Below, piece by piece: positions 46,917 through 56,600 of a stretch of DNA of 64,000 nucleotides. Origin of the DNA: Pirellulales bacterium. Lineage in GTDB: Bacteria; Planctomycetota; Planctomycetia; Pirellulales; JAEUIK01. Under the pieces are notes generated by a model. The model was given only the letters and a program-made list of their open reading frames with translations. It had not been told where the DNA came from and made no database searches. The DNA lies in NCBI GenBank assembly GCA_019636335.1, contig JAHBXR010000014.1, positions 1 through 64,000 of the forward strand, read 5' to 3'. The stretch's first letter is position 1. Every line of letters begins with the position of its first letter. The position numbers were made by a program, and so were the translations under genes.

Positions 46917-47291
46917 CTAGCGAGACGACGCGCCACGATCGAGATAGGTCGCCAACTCTTGTTCCGCAGACTGCATGGCGTGCTGCAGGTCGGACAGGAC
47001 TTTCTGCGCCCCCGTCGTAACCCGGGCGCGTCCGAGATCCTCGAGCTCGTGAGCGCACTCGGCGACGCGTTCGGCGCCGCAGGTAGCCGCCAGCCCTTTC
47101 ACGGCGTGCGCGCTGTAATGCATGGCGGCTGCATCGTCGTTTTGCACGGCGGTTTCGAGCGCCGCGTATTGTCCCGAGACGCCCTGAAATAAGGCGTATA
47201 AGAGATCTTTGTAGATTTCGACATCGCCACCGAGTCGCTCGATGGCCACTTGGGGATTGCAAGCCTGCTTCGAAGCACCAGAGCCTTCCAT
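46917..47291 (-). CDS. Hpt-domain phosphotransfer protein
   Basis: This is a 124-residue four-helix-bundle protein with the phospho-acceptor His62 in SAHAVKGLAATCGA (HxxKG) and a following helix 'ECAHELEDLGR'. It would shuttle phosphate between receiver domains. I start it at ATG 47291 because AAAGGA lies 9 nt upstream; a longer ATG (47339) has no ribosome binding site. It lies 61 nt downstream of the sigma-54 activator gene on the same strand, so the two are probably co-expressed. The large hybrid kinase at 53647 is the obvious phosphate source. Confidence 0.85.
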   Translation of the reverse strand: MEGSGASKQACNPQVAIERLGGDVEIYKDLLYALFQGVSGQYAALETAVQNDDAAAMHYSAHAVKGLAATCGAERVAECAHELEDLGRARVTTGAQKVLSDLQHAMQSAEQELATYLDRGASSR

Positions 47292-47352
47292 CACCGCCGA
47301 TCCTTTATGCTGCATGCTCTGGTAATCCGAGGTCTTCATCCCGCGACGGTAC

Positions 47353-48849
47353 TTATTCGTCCGGCGGTGAAGTCTCGGCGGGGCGTGGATGATGATTCGT
47401 CGATGGTTCGGCATTGCTGACGCCGACGACGAAGTCGAGCGTGATGCCGAGTCGGCGAATCTTGTTGCGCAGGCTGCCGCGGGTGATCCCCAGGATCTTG
47501 GCAGCCTGCGACTGGTTGCCGTGCGTCTGTTGCAGCACCTGAGTCAACAGACGCCGTTCGAGGAACTCGAGGGCCTCTTCGTACAGTCGCGTCGAGCCGG
47601 CCTGCAAGCGTTCTCCGACGAACGTCTCGAGGGGGCTCGAGGCAGCGGCCTGCGGCGCCGCCGTCTGTGTGCGTTTCTTGGCGGTCACCTCAGGGGGGAG
47701 AAACTGCGGCAGCAGCACCGGACCGGTCGAACGCAGAATCGCCTGCTTGACCACATTCTGCAATTCGCGAATGTTGCCAGGCCAGTCGTAGGATTTGAGC
47801 ATTTCGATCGTCTGCGGCGCAATGTCGGTGACGTTCTTGCCGAGCTGCGGACCTAGCCGGCGCAGCAGGTGTTTGGTCAGCAGAATCAGGTCGTCCCCCC
47901 GATCGCGGAGCGGAGGAAGCGAGATCGTGAATCCGGTGAGTCGGTAGTATAAGTCGGCGCGGAAGGTCCCCTCGGTCACCATGGCCTCGAGATCGCGATT
48001 CGTCGCCGCCAGGATACGCACGTCGGTGGTGATCGTCTGGTTGCCGCCGACGCGCTCGAATTGCTGTTCTTGCAGCACGCGCAGTACTTTGCTCTGGACG
48101 AGGGGCGTCATGTCGCCGATCTCGTCGAGGAACAACGTGCCTCCGGAGCATTGCTCGAACTTGCCGATGCGGCGGCTGTCGGCCCCGGTGAAGCCCCCTT
48201 TTTCGTGGCCGAAGAGTTCGCTTTCGAGCAGGGGCTCGGGGATCGCCGCGCAGTTGACGGCCAGGAACGGTCCGGAGGCGCGCGAGCTATGCTGGTAGAT
48301 CGCCCGGGCGATCAATTCCTTGCCCGTGCCGCTCTCGCCGTAGATCAACGTCGTGAGATTCTGCGAGGCGACGCGGCCGATTTGCTTGTACACTTCCTGC
48401 ATGGCGGCACAGCGGCCAACGAGCAGATCGCTCGTTTCACCGTCGTCTTCGCCATCTGGCCCCATCGCGACGGGCACACGCATCAAGCGGCGGATCTCGA
48501 TCGCCTGGGCGATGATCTGTCGCACGCGTGGAAAGTTGAGTGGCTTGGTCAGATACTCGAAGGCACCCAAACGCATCGCCTCGATGGCGGTATCGCTCGT
48601 CTGATCCGAGGTGATGAAGATCACCGGCAAATGGGGATCGCGCTCGCGAATATGCTTGAACGTGTCGAGTCCGGAGGCGTCGGGCAACATGATATCGAGC
48701 AAAACGACGTCGGGCCGCTGCTCTTCGAGCAGTTGCAGGCCGCGGTTCGTCGATTCGGCCACCATCACCGAGATCTGCTCGTCGCTCAGGAGCCGGGTGA
48801 ACACCTGCTGCATCGCCGGGTCGTCATCGATCACAAGAATCGTGGACAT
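47353..48849 (-). CDS. NtrC-family sigma-54-dependent response regulator
   Basis: This is a 498-residue transcription activator with three domains. The N-terminal receiver has phospho-acceptor D52 (VVLLDIMLP). The AAA+ domain has Walker A GESGTGKE (171-178), Walker B LFLDEIGD (242-243 DE) and the sigma-54 contact loop GGFTGA (218-223) in place of the usual GAFTGA. The C-terminal Fis-type helix-turn-helix contains NQSQAAKILGITRGSLRNKIRRLG. ATG 48849 begins directly at the receiver (MSTILVIDDD); upstream in-frame ATG codons (e.g. 48957) would add a Ser-rich tail. The surrounding genes carry sigma-54-type promoters, so this is the probable regulator of the island. Confidence 0.93.
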   Translation of the reverse strand: MSTILVIDDDPAMQQVFTRLLSDEQISVMVAESTNRGLQLLEEQRPDVVLLDIMLPDASGLDTFKHIRERDPHLPVIFITSDQTSDTAIEAMRLGAFEYLTKPLNFPRVRQIIAQAIEIRRLMRVPVAMGPDGEDDGETSDLLVGRCAAMQEVYKQIGRVASQNLTTLIYGESGTGKELIARAIYQHSSRASGPFLAVNCAAIPEPLLESELFGHEKGGFTGADSRRIGKFEQCSGGTLFLDEIGDMTPLVQSKVLRVLQEQQFERVGGNQTITTDVRILAATNRDLEAMVTEGTFRADLYYRLTGFTISLPPLRDRGDDLILLTKHLLRRLGPQLGKNVTDIAPQTIEMLKSYDWPGNIRELQNVVKQAILRSTGPVLLPQFLPPEVTAKKRTQTAAPQAAASSPLETFVGERLQAGSTRLYEEALEFLERRLLTQVLQQTHGNQSQAAKILGITRGSLRNKIRRLGITLDFVVGVSNAEPSTNHHPRPAETSPPDE

Positions 48850-49294
48850 GGTTCTGCGGAAAGGTGGGGGATTCGAGGAAGCTGCCAGGGGGGCTTGATC
48901 GCTGCTCAGATTGAGCCGGTCACTCGGCTCTGCCAACGAACTACTCGTAGAAGACATTTCGTTTTGCACCCGCTTGCTCGTGGTCAGCACGGCAGGACAA
49001 ATTGGCTTGCTCGACGCAAACCGTTGGCCGCTCCCGTTATAATGGCTGTCCGACGCGCCAGACAGCGAAACAGAAGTCCGTCCGACGCAGAATCCGTGCC
49101 ACAGACCGAAATCTATTCTTTCGATTGACGTCGATGTGCATAACTCTTAACCGCCAAAAGGACTTCTGATCGCCCAGTCGGGTTCCATCTCACCCGGCAC
49201 GCCATTGTACAGCGGCAACACCTTAGTGGTTTCTGCGCGACCAGTGTGGTTTGTTGAAAACCAAGCGCGCGTCCGCTTCGTGAGTCCGAACAAG

Positions 49295-49344
49295 CACTTA
49301 AGGCCTGAACTTCCACACTTTAAGTGGGATATGGAAAGTTAGGC
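49295..49344. promoter_or_regulatory. nested inverted repeats, candidate activator-binding site
   Basis: CACTTAA (49295-49301) pairs with TTAAGTG (49320-49326). An imperfect longer inverted repeat runs GCCTGAACTTCC (49303-49314) to GGAAAGTTAGGC (49333-49344). Both lie immediately upstream of the -24 box at 49348. This is closer than the usual enhancer distance, so a repressor or integration-factor site is also possible. Confidence 0.4.
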
Positions 49345-49347
49345 GGT

Positions 49348-49363
49348 CGGCACGATCATTGCT
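49348..49363 (+). promoter_or_regulatory. sigma-54 promoter for the single-domain response regulator
   Basis: CGGCACGATCATTGCT has GG-N10-GC spacing and differs from TGGCACG-N4-TTGCT at only the first base. The -12 element is 100 nt before GTG 49462. Confidence 0.85.
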
Positions 49364-49461
49364 CTTTAACTGGCAACCTTTCTGATCGTTGACCGTGTGG
49401 ATCGGTACTCGATGCATGGGTCGTTCCTGTTTCCCGAATCGTAGCGCGCGGAGCCTGCCAG

Positions 49462-49857
49462 GTGGAAGCCACGAAGATCCTAGTCGTTGATGACGATCCG
49501 CAGCTTCGCGCCGTGATGGCAAAAAAGCTGAGCGAGCTCGGTTACGACGTCGATACCGCCCCCGACGGTGTGGCCGCCCTGGAGAAGGTGCGCGGACAAC
49601 CCTTCGAGCTCGCCGTGCTCGACTACCAGATGCCGGGGTTGAATGGGATCGAGTTCTTTCAAGCCGCGCGGCGCATCTCTCCTCATCTGCTGGGAGTCTT
49701 TGTGACCGCGCACGCCCGGCTCGAGACGGTCTACTCGGCGGTCGATGCAGGCATGTCCCGCGTGCTGGCGAAGCCGGTCGATTTCACCGAGCTCGGACAG
49801 ATCATCGAAACCTGTTTGGGCCAGGCGCGCGAAGGCGATTTGAACGCCTCCACCTAG
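49462..49857 (+). CDS. single-domain (CheY-like) response regulator
   Basis: This is a 131-residue stand-alone receiver domain: acidic pocket VVDDDPQ (D10-D12), phospho-acceptor D54 (LAVLDYQMP), conserved Thr and Lys (VTAHA; LAKPVDF). It has no output domain, so it acts by protein contact or as a phosphate sink or relay. GTG 49462 has GGAG 8 nt upstream. Its own near-consensus sigma-54-type promoter places it as a target of the neighbouring activator. Confidence 0.9.
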   Translation: MEATKILVVDDDPQLRAVMAKKLSELGYDVDTAPDGVAALEKVRGQPFELAVLDYQMPGLNGIEFFQAARRISPHLLGVFVTAHARLETVYSAVDAGMSRVLAKPVDFTELGQIIETCLGQAREGDLNAST

Positions 49858-49990
49858 TGCGGATCGATCCTCGCGCGCTACGGATGGCGTGAGCGCGTTA
49901 CGACCAATTCGGGTGCGCTGCGACGTGCCTGGTCGGCGCGCGGACACCGATGTGCTTCTGCCATTTCCTCGTCTTGTCGCGCCGCGCGCT

Positions 49991-50006
49991 CGGCACACCG
50001 ATTGCT
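49991..50006 (+). promoter_or_regulatory. sigma-54 promoter for the FAD/Rieske oxidoreductase
   Basis: CGGCACACCGATTGCT has GG-N10-GC spacing, -24 GGCAC and a perfect TTGCT. The -12 element is 82 nt before ATG 50087. Confidence 0.82.
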
Positions 50007-50086
50007 TTATGTGTCTGCGTCAGGCGGTTGAGTCCATCCCTCTGGGAGCACAAGCATCCGCCACGTCACGGAACGAGGAGTCAGCG

Positions 50087-51643
50087 ATGGATACCCCCTT
50101 CTGGAAATACGAACGCCTGCCGCAGTTTCCACGCGTCACCGACAACCATGCGGTCGACGTGGTCATCGTCGGCGGCGGCATTGCCGGTCTCACCACGGCT
50201 TATCTGTTGAAGCAGTCTGGTCTGCGCGTGGCGGTACTGGAAAAAGGTCGTTGCGGCGGAGCGGAAACCGGTTTCACCACGGCGCATCTCAGCTACGTGA
50301 CCGATCTGCGCCTAACGGCCGCAGTCGAGAGCTTTGGCCGTACCGGCGCGCAAGCGGCCTGGGCCGCGGGTCAGGCCGCCCTCGAGCAGATCGCAAGAAT
50401 CGTGGCGGAGGAAGAAATCGAGTGCGAATTCCAGTCGGTGCCAGGGTTCCTGCACAGCGCACTACACGGCGTCACCGACGAACGGTCCAGCCTGCAGGCC
50501 GACGCGCAGCTCGCGCGGGAACTCGGTTTCGAGGCCGAATACCTCGACAGCGTGCCGATCGTCCGGCGGCCAGGAGTGGGCTTTGCCAACCAGGCGAAGT
50601 TCCATCCGCTCAAGTATCTTGCCACGCTCGTGCAACGCATCGACGGCGACGGCAGCTTCATCTTCGAGGACAGTCAGGCCGAGGAAGTCGTTGACCAGCC
50701 GTTGGGGGTCCGCTCGGGCGGGCACAAGATCTCGTGCGGCCACGTGGTAATCGCCACCCACACGCCCTGGACGGGCAAGAGCAGTTTTGCCAGCGCGACG
50801 CTGCTCCAATCGAAGCTCGCTCCCTACTCGACCTACGCGATCGCCGCGCGTCTGCCCTATAGCTCGCTGCGTGAATCGTTGTTCTGGGATACCTCGGAGC
50901 CGTACTACTACCTCCGTATCGATCGGCTGGGGGACGATTGTCGCGCCATTTTCGGCGGCAACGATCATAAGACCGGCCAGGCCCGCGATCCCTTCGATCG
51001 ATTTCGCCAGTTGGAGCAAACCTTGATGGCCTGGTGGCCTCGCTCGCAGCCCTACGCGCGCTGGTCCGGCCAGGTGATCGAAACCTACGACCGTCTTCCC
51101 TTCATCGGCGAGACGGCTGAACGCCAGTTCGTCGCCACCGGTTTTTCCGGGAACGGGATGACCTTCGGCACGTTGGGAGCCATGATGGCACGCGATGCGA
51201 TCACCGGGACTCCGAACCCTTGGAAGGAGCTGTTCAGTCCGCAGCGAAAGACCCTCTCGGCCGGCTGGGAGTACGTGAAGGAGAATTTCGACTATCCCTA
51301 CTACATGCTGAAGGACCGTCTGCCGGGCAATCTGCCCCAGACCGTGGACGACGTGCAGCCTGGTGAAGGACGTATTGTCAACTGCGACGGCCGGCGCATG
51401 GCTGCCCATCGCGACGACAAGGGCAAACTGACGCTCCTCTCTCCGATTTGCACGCACATGGGCTGCATCGTCCACTGGAACGCCAGCGAGCGGACCTGGG
51501 ACTGCCCCTGTCACGGCTCGCGTTTCCAAGCGACTGGCGAAGTGATGTCCGGACCCGCCACGAGGAATCTCGAGCCGCAGTCGCAAGACAACGCCGAGGC
51601 GTGCCGAGATCATACGCCGCGCCGGCGCGTCTCGGGGACTTGA
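50087..51643 (+). CDS. FAD-dependent oxidoreductase with C-terminal Rieske domain
   Basis: This is a 518-residue two-domain flavoprotein. The DAO-type FAD-binding domain opens with VDVVIVGGGIAGLTTAYLLKQSGLRVAVLEK and closes with the FAD-contacting FIGETAERQFVATGFSGNGMTFG. The C-terminal about 90 residues form a Rieske [2Fe-2S] domain with CTHMGC (C455 onward) and CPCHGS, where a Cys-His pair occurs in each motif. ATG 50087 has GAGGAG 6 nt upstream. Similar proteins are found near stress genes in other bacteria; the substrate is unknown. The sigma-54-type promoter links it to the island. Confidence 0.9.
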   Translation: MDTPFWKYERLPQFPRVTDNHAVDVVIVGGGIAGLTTAYLLKQSGLRVAVLEKGRCGGAETGFTTAHLSYVTDLRLTAAVESFGRTGAQAAWAAGQAALEQIARIVAEEEIECEFQSVPGFLHSALHGVTDERSSLQADAQLARELGFEAEYLDSVPIVRRPGVGFANQAKFHPLKYLATLVQRIDGDGSFIFEDSQAEEVVDQPLGVRSGGHKISCGHVVIATHTPWTGKSSFASATLLQSKLAPYSTYAIAARLPYSSLRESLFWDTSEPYYYLRIDRLGDDCRAIFGGNDHKTGQARDPFDRFRQLEQTLMAWWPRSQPYARWSGQVIETYDRLPFIGETAERQFVATGFSGNGMTFGTLGAMMARDAITGTPNPWKELFSPQRKTLSAGWEYVKENFDYPYYMLKDRLPGNLPQTVDDVQPGEGRIVNCDGRRMAAHRDDKGKLTLLSPICTHMGCIVHWNASERTWDCPCHGSRFQATGEVMSGPATRNLEPQSQDNAEACRDHTPRRRVSGT

Positions 51644-51703
51644 CGGTGCTTGGCTGATGGCCGCGCAAACTCACGGTGAGGCGACGGTCCGAAAACCGGC
51701 CGG

Positions 51704-53425
51704 TTATGCCTTCGCGTCGGGCAAGGTATAGCGGGCCTCGATCAGCGACGCGATGGCGCCGCGGCTATCTGCCGGCGAGAGCTCCGATTGCTGCTCAATC
51801 GCCGCCACCTCCTCGCCGAGCGCCTCGTCGTGCAGGACATCGCGAAACCAAGTGGAGTAGTCCGCCTGGCGCAGATGATGCGTCCAGGTGTCGTCGTCGA
51901 TGCCCGACGCCAGTTCCAGGAAGCTCTTCAAGTTTGCGGCGCGCAGCTTGAGCTTGCCCTCGGGACCACGGAAGAAGAAGGATCGCTCTGGCGGTAGCTC
52001 GCCGTCGACGGCCAGGCGGTGATGACGCGACCGCTCTACCTTGGCCCGGGCCATGCGAGTCACGAAGGGGGCCTGGCCCAAGCCGCGGTTCCAGATGAGT
52101 GCCTCGCCCGGTGCCAAGGGAGCGACGACGCCTTCCACTTTGATCTTAGCGGCGTCTGCTACCGCTTGCATGATTCGGTTGGCACGTTCGCCAACCGCGA
52201 CGACGTAGTCGAGTTCCTTCAGCACTTCGGCGCCGAGCAGTTTCGCATCGTCCGTGACGAGGAACAACCCCTTCGTGCGGTGGGTCCAATCGGCATCTGC
52301 CAGCTTGGCCGTCGACGGCAATACCAGATGCGCATCGTAGACGATCAGTACGTGCGGCCGGCCGGCGCGCGTCCGTTTGTCGGCGATCTGCGCCGCGAGC
52401 GCGGCAAACCACGCCGGCCGCTCGTGATGCGAAAGGGCGGCCAGGTTCAGCACGACGCTCTGGGTTGGCTTCTGCCACAGCTTGGCGACTTCTTCCAGAT
52501 CGGGCGCCCCCTGCACGCTGCCGATAACGACGGCGCCGGGCAGCGAGATGAGATCCCCCTCGGGATCGATCGCGCAGAATTGATAGCCGTGATGGGTAAG
52601 TTGTTCGACATAGGCGCCGGCGATGGGCGTTTTGCCACTTCCCGAGGTACCGGCCAGCAGGACATTGACTCCTTGGGCGGGCAAGAAGAAGTCCTGTCCG
52701 TCCGCTACCAGGTTCCCCAGCGGCAAATGGTGGCGCGTGATCTGAGCAGACAACTCGCTCAGGTCGCTGGCGACGAGTCGATCGATCAATTCGGCCACGC
52801 CGCCGCCATGGTCACCCACGGTCACGAGATCGGCGCGTTCTTTCAGCATCGGCACTGCGTTGGCCACGGCGACCCCCACCTCGGCGGCGTCGAGCAGCGC
52901 GTGATCGTTCTCGGCGTCTCCCACGGCGACTACGTTGTGTCGCGAGATGCCGAGTTCCTCGAGTGCGGCCGCCAGTCCGCTGGCTTTGTTCACGCCGGGG
53001 GGCAGTACCATGACCGCCCCCTTATTGAAAGTCACCTGCAGCTCGAGGCCGAGATCGCGAATGGTCGCGAGCACGACGGTCTCGTGCGGTTCCCAGGTGG
53101 CGATAATGACGTGCCCCACGTCCATCGGCGCCACTCCCCGGTCGGTCAGCGCCGCCGCGAAGGTATCGCCGGGGCGTTCGGCCAAAGGGTGTAATTTTCG
53201 CGTGGCGGGATGATGGAGCAAGGCCCCGTTCTCCGCCACGATCCACTCGAAGAGATCGAAGCGATCGAAGACGGTGGCCAGCTCTTCGAGACGGCGTCCT
53301 GTCACCATGAGCAGCTTGCGCCCCGAGGCACGGCAACGCTCGAGCGCCGCGATTGTCGCGTCGTCGACTCGGCCATGCAGCGCCAAGGTGCCGTCGTAGT
53401 CGCAGGCCAGAACCAGGTAACGCAT
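51704..53425 (-). CDS. HAD phosphatase fused to a HerA/VirB4-like P-loop ATPase
   Basis: This is a 573-residue fusion. Residues about 1-230 form a Cof-type (HAD-IIB) phosphatase: nucleophile D9 and D11 in DYDGT, VTGR, and VAVGDAENDHALL, the third metal motif. Residues about 245-430 form a P-loop ATPase with Walker A GTSGSGKT (K265), FCAIDPEGD and HVLIVYDAH as Walker B-like, resembling DUF87/HerA ATPases. A further about 140-residue C-terminal region has no recognised family. The start is ATG 53425, with a sigma-54-type promoter about 79 nt upstream. It may couple removal of a phosphate metabolite with an ATP-driven process; the function is not established. Confidence 0.82.
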   Translation of the reverse strand: MRYLVLACDYDGTLALHGRVDDATIAALERCRASGRKLLMVTGRRLEELATVFDRFDLFEWIVAENGALLHHPATRKLHPLAERPGDTFAAALTDRGVAPMDVGHVIIATWEPHETVVLATIRDLGLELQVTFNKGAVMVLPPGVNKASGLAAALEELGISRHNVVAVGDAENDHALLDAAEVGVAVANAVPMLKERADLVTVGDHGGGVAELIDRLVASDLSELSAQITRHHLPLGNLVADGQDFFLPAQGVNVLLAGTSGSGKTPIAGAYVEQLTHHGYQFCAIDPEGDLISLPGAVVIGSVQGAPDLEEVAKLWQKPTQSVVLNLAALSHHERPAWFAALAAQIADKRTRAGRPHVLIVYDAHLVLPSTAKLADADWTHRTKGLFLVTDDAKLLGAEVLKELDYVVAVGERANRIMQAVADAAKIKVEGVVAPLAPGEALIWNRGLGQAPFVTRMARAKVERSRHHRLAVDGELPPERSFFFRGPEGKLKLRAANLKSFLELASGIDDDTWTHHLRQADYSTWFRDVLHDEALGEEVAAIEQQSELSPADSRGAIASLIEARYTLPDAKA

Positions 53426-53502
53426 CGACGTCGCCTCTTATGTCGACAATTCGAGTTCGATCGACCAGGCTAACTGTACCTGGTGCAAATCCAGTCACTC
53501 CG

Positions 53503-53518
53503 TGCAACTCGAATGCCG
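53503..53518 (-). promoter_or_regulatory. sigma-54 promoter for the HAD-ATPase gene
   Basis: On the minus strand CGGCATTCGAGTTGCA has GG-N10-GC spacing, GGCA at -24 and TTGCA at -12. The -12 element is 79 nt before ATG 53425. Confidence 0.72.
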
Positions 53519-53646
53519 TCCTTTCAGGAAGCGATCAAACTGGATACATGGCTGTCAGTCCAAGGTAGACTGCGGTGGTATTGCGCAGTTTGACTGCTAC
53601 GCGGTCGCATTGGACTACCAGCGGCCAGATTTTGGGGAAGTGGCTG

Positions 53647-56600
53647 CTACGAGGTCGTAGCGGCATCGCCCGCCGGTTGCCTGGGGTTCGATTCGGCCAG
53701 AATCCGCTGCACATCGGCCAGGGATGCCGGCTTGACGAGATGGTGGTCGAAGCCCGCCTCTCGCGTTCTGCGACGGTCTTCCTCTTGTCCCCAGCCTGTC
53801 AGGGCGACGAGCACGCAACGTCGCAACGTGGGGTCGGCGCGAAAGGCCCCGGCGACGGCGAAGCCATCCATCTCGGGCATGCCCAGGTCGAGAAAGACGA
53901 TCTCAGGCGTTTCAGCCCGGGCAAGCTCGAGGGCTGTCTGACCATCGTTCGCCACCCGTACGTGTTGTCCCGTCAATCGCAGCAGCATGGCCAGGCTCTG
54001 CGCGACGTCGGCGTTGTCGTCGACGACCATGGTTCGCCGCCGCTCGATCGTCGCGTCGTGTTCGCTTGCATCGGCGTCGCCGGGTGGCTCGTCGGATGAA
54101 ACGCTCTTGGTTAGCACGGCGGGCAGGCGCACGATGAATTCGCTTCCCTTGCCGATGCCGGCACTCATCGCGCGAATACTACCGCCGTGCAATTCGGCGA
54201 GACGCCGCGCGAGGGAGAGCCCCATGCCCATGCCGCCTTGGGCGCGGCGCACCGCCTCATCGGCCTGGAAGAAGGGCTCGAAGATCGGCGCCAACAAATG
54301 ACCGGCGATGCCGATGCCGGTATCGCGCACGCGTACGACACCGAGTCGGCCTTCCAGCTCGCACCGCACGGCGATGCTTCCGCCGCGCTCGGTGTACTTG
54401 GCGGCGTTGTTGATGAGGTTCGACAAGACCTGCACCAGCCGCACGGGATCGGCATCGACATAGATCGGTTCGTCGGGCAGCGAGACCTCGAGTTGATGCT
54501 GACCGGTTTGTACCGTGGGCGCGGCGGTCTCCAAGGCACGGCGCACGGTGGCCACGAGGTCGATGCATTCCATGCGCAGCTCGATCTTGCCCTGCATGAT
54601 GCGCGCGAGATCGAGCAGGTCGTCGACCAGGCGCACGAGGTGGCGCACCTGGCGGTCGATAAGCTGGTGGGCCTCGTCGATCGAGGCCGTTTCCAGGTCC
54701 GGTAATTTCAGGATTTCGAGCGCGCTGCAGATCGGCGCAAGGGGATTGCGGAGCTCGTGCGCGAGCACGGCGAGAAATTCGTCCTTGCGGCGATCGGCCA
54801 ATCGCACTTCGGCGTACAACTGCGCGTTCTCGAGTGCCAGGGATGCCCGCCGTGCGATCTCCTCGGCGACGGCCAGATCGGCCGCATCGAAGCGACGTCG
54901 CGACTCGGCCGTACCGAACATGACGATCCCGACGATGCGACCGCGGACGCGCAGCGGAACGCCCAGATACGAGACGAGCGCCAGTTGCACGAGCATCTCC
55001 AGGTGCTCGGCATTCTGGGCCGTGGCCTGGAGCATCTCTGGAGTCAGCTCCGTGACGAGTTCCGACGCGCCCGTGGCCACGATGTGCGGAGCTCCGAACG
55101 GCAAGTCGCAACGGGGAGGATACCGCTCGTAAAGGCGGGCTCCCAGTTCGGTCTTGGCTTCGTCCACATGGCGAATGGCCACCACGCGCAGGCTGTCGTC
55201 GGGCGCGACCATCCGCACAACGCACCAGTCGGCGAAGGTCGGCACGGCCAGGGCCGCGATTTCCTGTAGCGTGCTCTCGGGATCGTCGAGCGCGGCCAGC
55301 AACGAGCCCGCGTCGGCGAGGAATTGGGTCGCTTGCTCGGCGCGTTTGTTTTCGGTGACGTCGCGCACGAAGCAACGCGTATAGGCGAAACGGCCTCCTT
55401 CGCGGTAGACGTTCGAGCTCATCAACACATCGTGGGCCGAACCGTTCTTGGCACGCAAACGGGTCTCGAAGTCGAGCACGGCCTCGCCCTGCACCATGCG
55501 TACCAGGATGTCGCGGGCAGCGGTGCGATCGAAATGAAATTCGAGAATGTTGTGTCCGATGAACTCGCCTCGCTCGTAGCCCAGCGTTTCGAGCAGGGCA
55601 CGATTGGCCCAGACGATCGTGCCATCGGCATCGATCCATTGAATGCCCAGGGCCGCACTCTCGAGAAAGTCGGTCAATTCGTGCTCGCGCTGGCGCAGCG
55701 ATTCTTGCGTCCGCCAGCGCTCGATGAACAAGCCCGCCTGCACGCCGATGGCGCTCATCGTGGCCAGCAGTTCAGGATCGGACGGCTGAATCTGCCGATG
55801 GAAGAACTCAATCACGCCCAGAAAGCGAGTCCCCAACACGATGGGAAATGTGCATGCCGCGTGCAGGCCGCAACGTGCCGCGACGGCCGCGCGGAGGAAA
55901 TGGTCGTCGCGGGTGACGTCCGCAATCCAGATCGCTTCCTGCCGCAACCAGACGCGCCCCGGCAAACCGACTCCTGGAGCGAACGTCATTGCGCGGGTGG
56001 CCTGCGCAAACTCATCGTGGGACCGATCGGCACGCTGCCACACGCCGACCGAGCGGAGCGAAGTGCCGGCAGAATCGAGGGTCCACACGGCGCCGACGTC
56101 CCAATCGAGATGCTCGCAGACGGTGGCGATCAGTTGCTGCGCCGCCCGGTCGGGCGATTCGGTGGTCGTGAGCGCGGTCGTCACGGCCTGCCCCAGTTGG
56201 GCTCTGCTGATTTCCGCGTCGCGTTCGGAGGCCGCGGCGGCCAAGAGCAAACCTGTTGTGGCGACGACCGCCATGTAGATTTGCAGTTGAATCAGCCCTT
56301 CTTCGACCGGAGCGGCGCTCAGACGTTGCATTTCGCTCGCCGCTGCCAGCAGGTTGATGGCCAACGAGAGCAACACGGCCGAGGCCGATCCGCGCGGGCC
56401 AAAGCGGAGTGCGGCCCAGATCACCAGCGGGAAGATGGCGTACTTGAGTTGGAACTCGAGCTCCGCGGAGTTCACCGTGCCGAAGAAGGCCAGGCTGCTG
56501 ACCGTGGCGACTCCGATGGCCAGGGCGACCGACTCGATCGTGAAGAGCGACTCGATCGTTTTGCCCTGCCGACGCCATTCGCTCCAAGTGAGAAGCACCG

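Larger units (their letters stand above)
48850..49461. other. divergent region between the activator and response regulator genes
   Basis: About 610 nt hold the sigma-54-type promoter of the response regulator gene (49348) and nested inverted repeats at 49295-49344. A TATAAT hexamer at 49038 has no good -35 box. The activator's own promoter is not clear. Confidence 0.5.

Noticed and set aside
49015..49030. sigma-54-like sequence CGGCCAACGGTTTGCG (minus) upstream of the activator gene
   Set aside because: Spacing is right, but the -24 box matches only GGC, and the distance to the chosen start (166 nt) is outside the range of the other sites. Autoregulation remains possible but unsupported.
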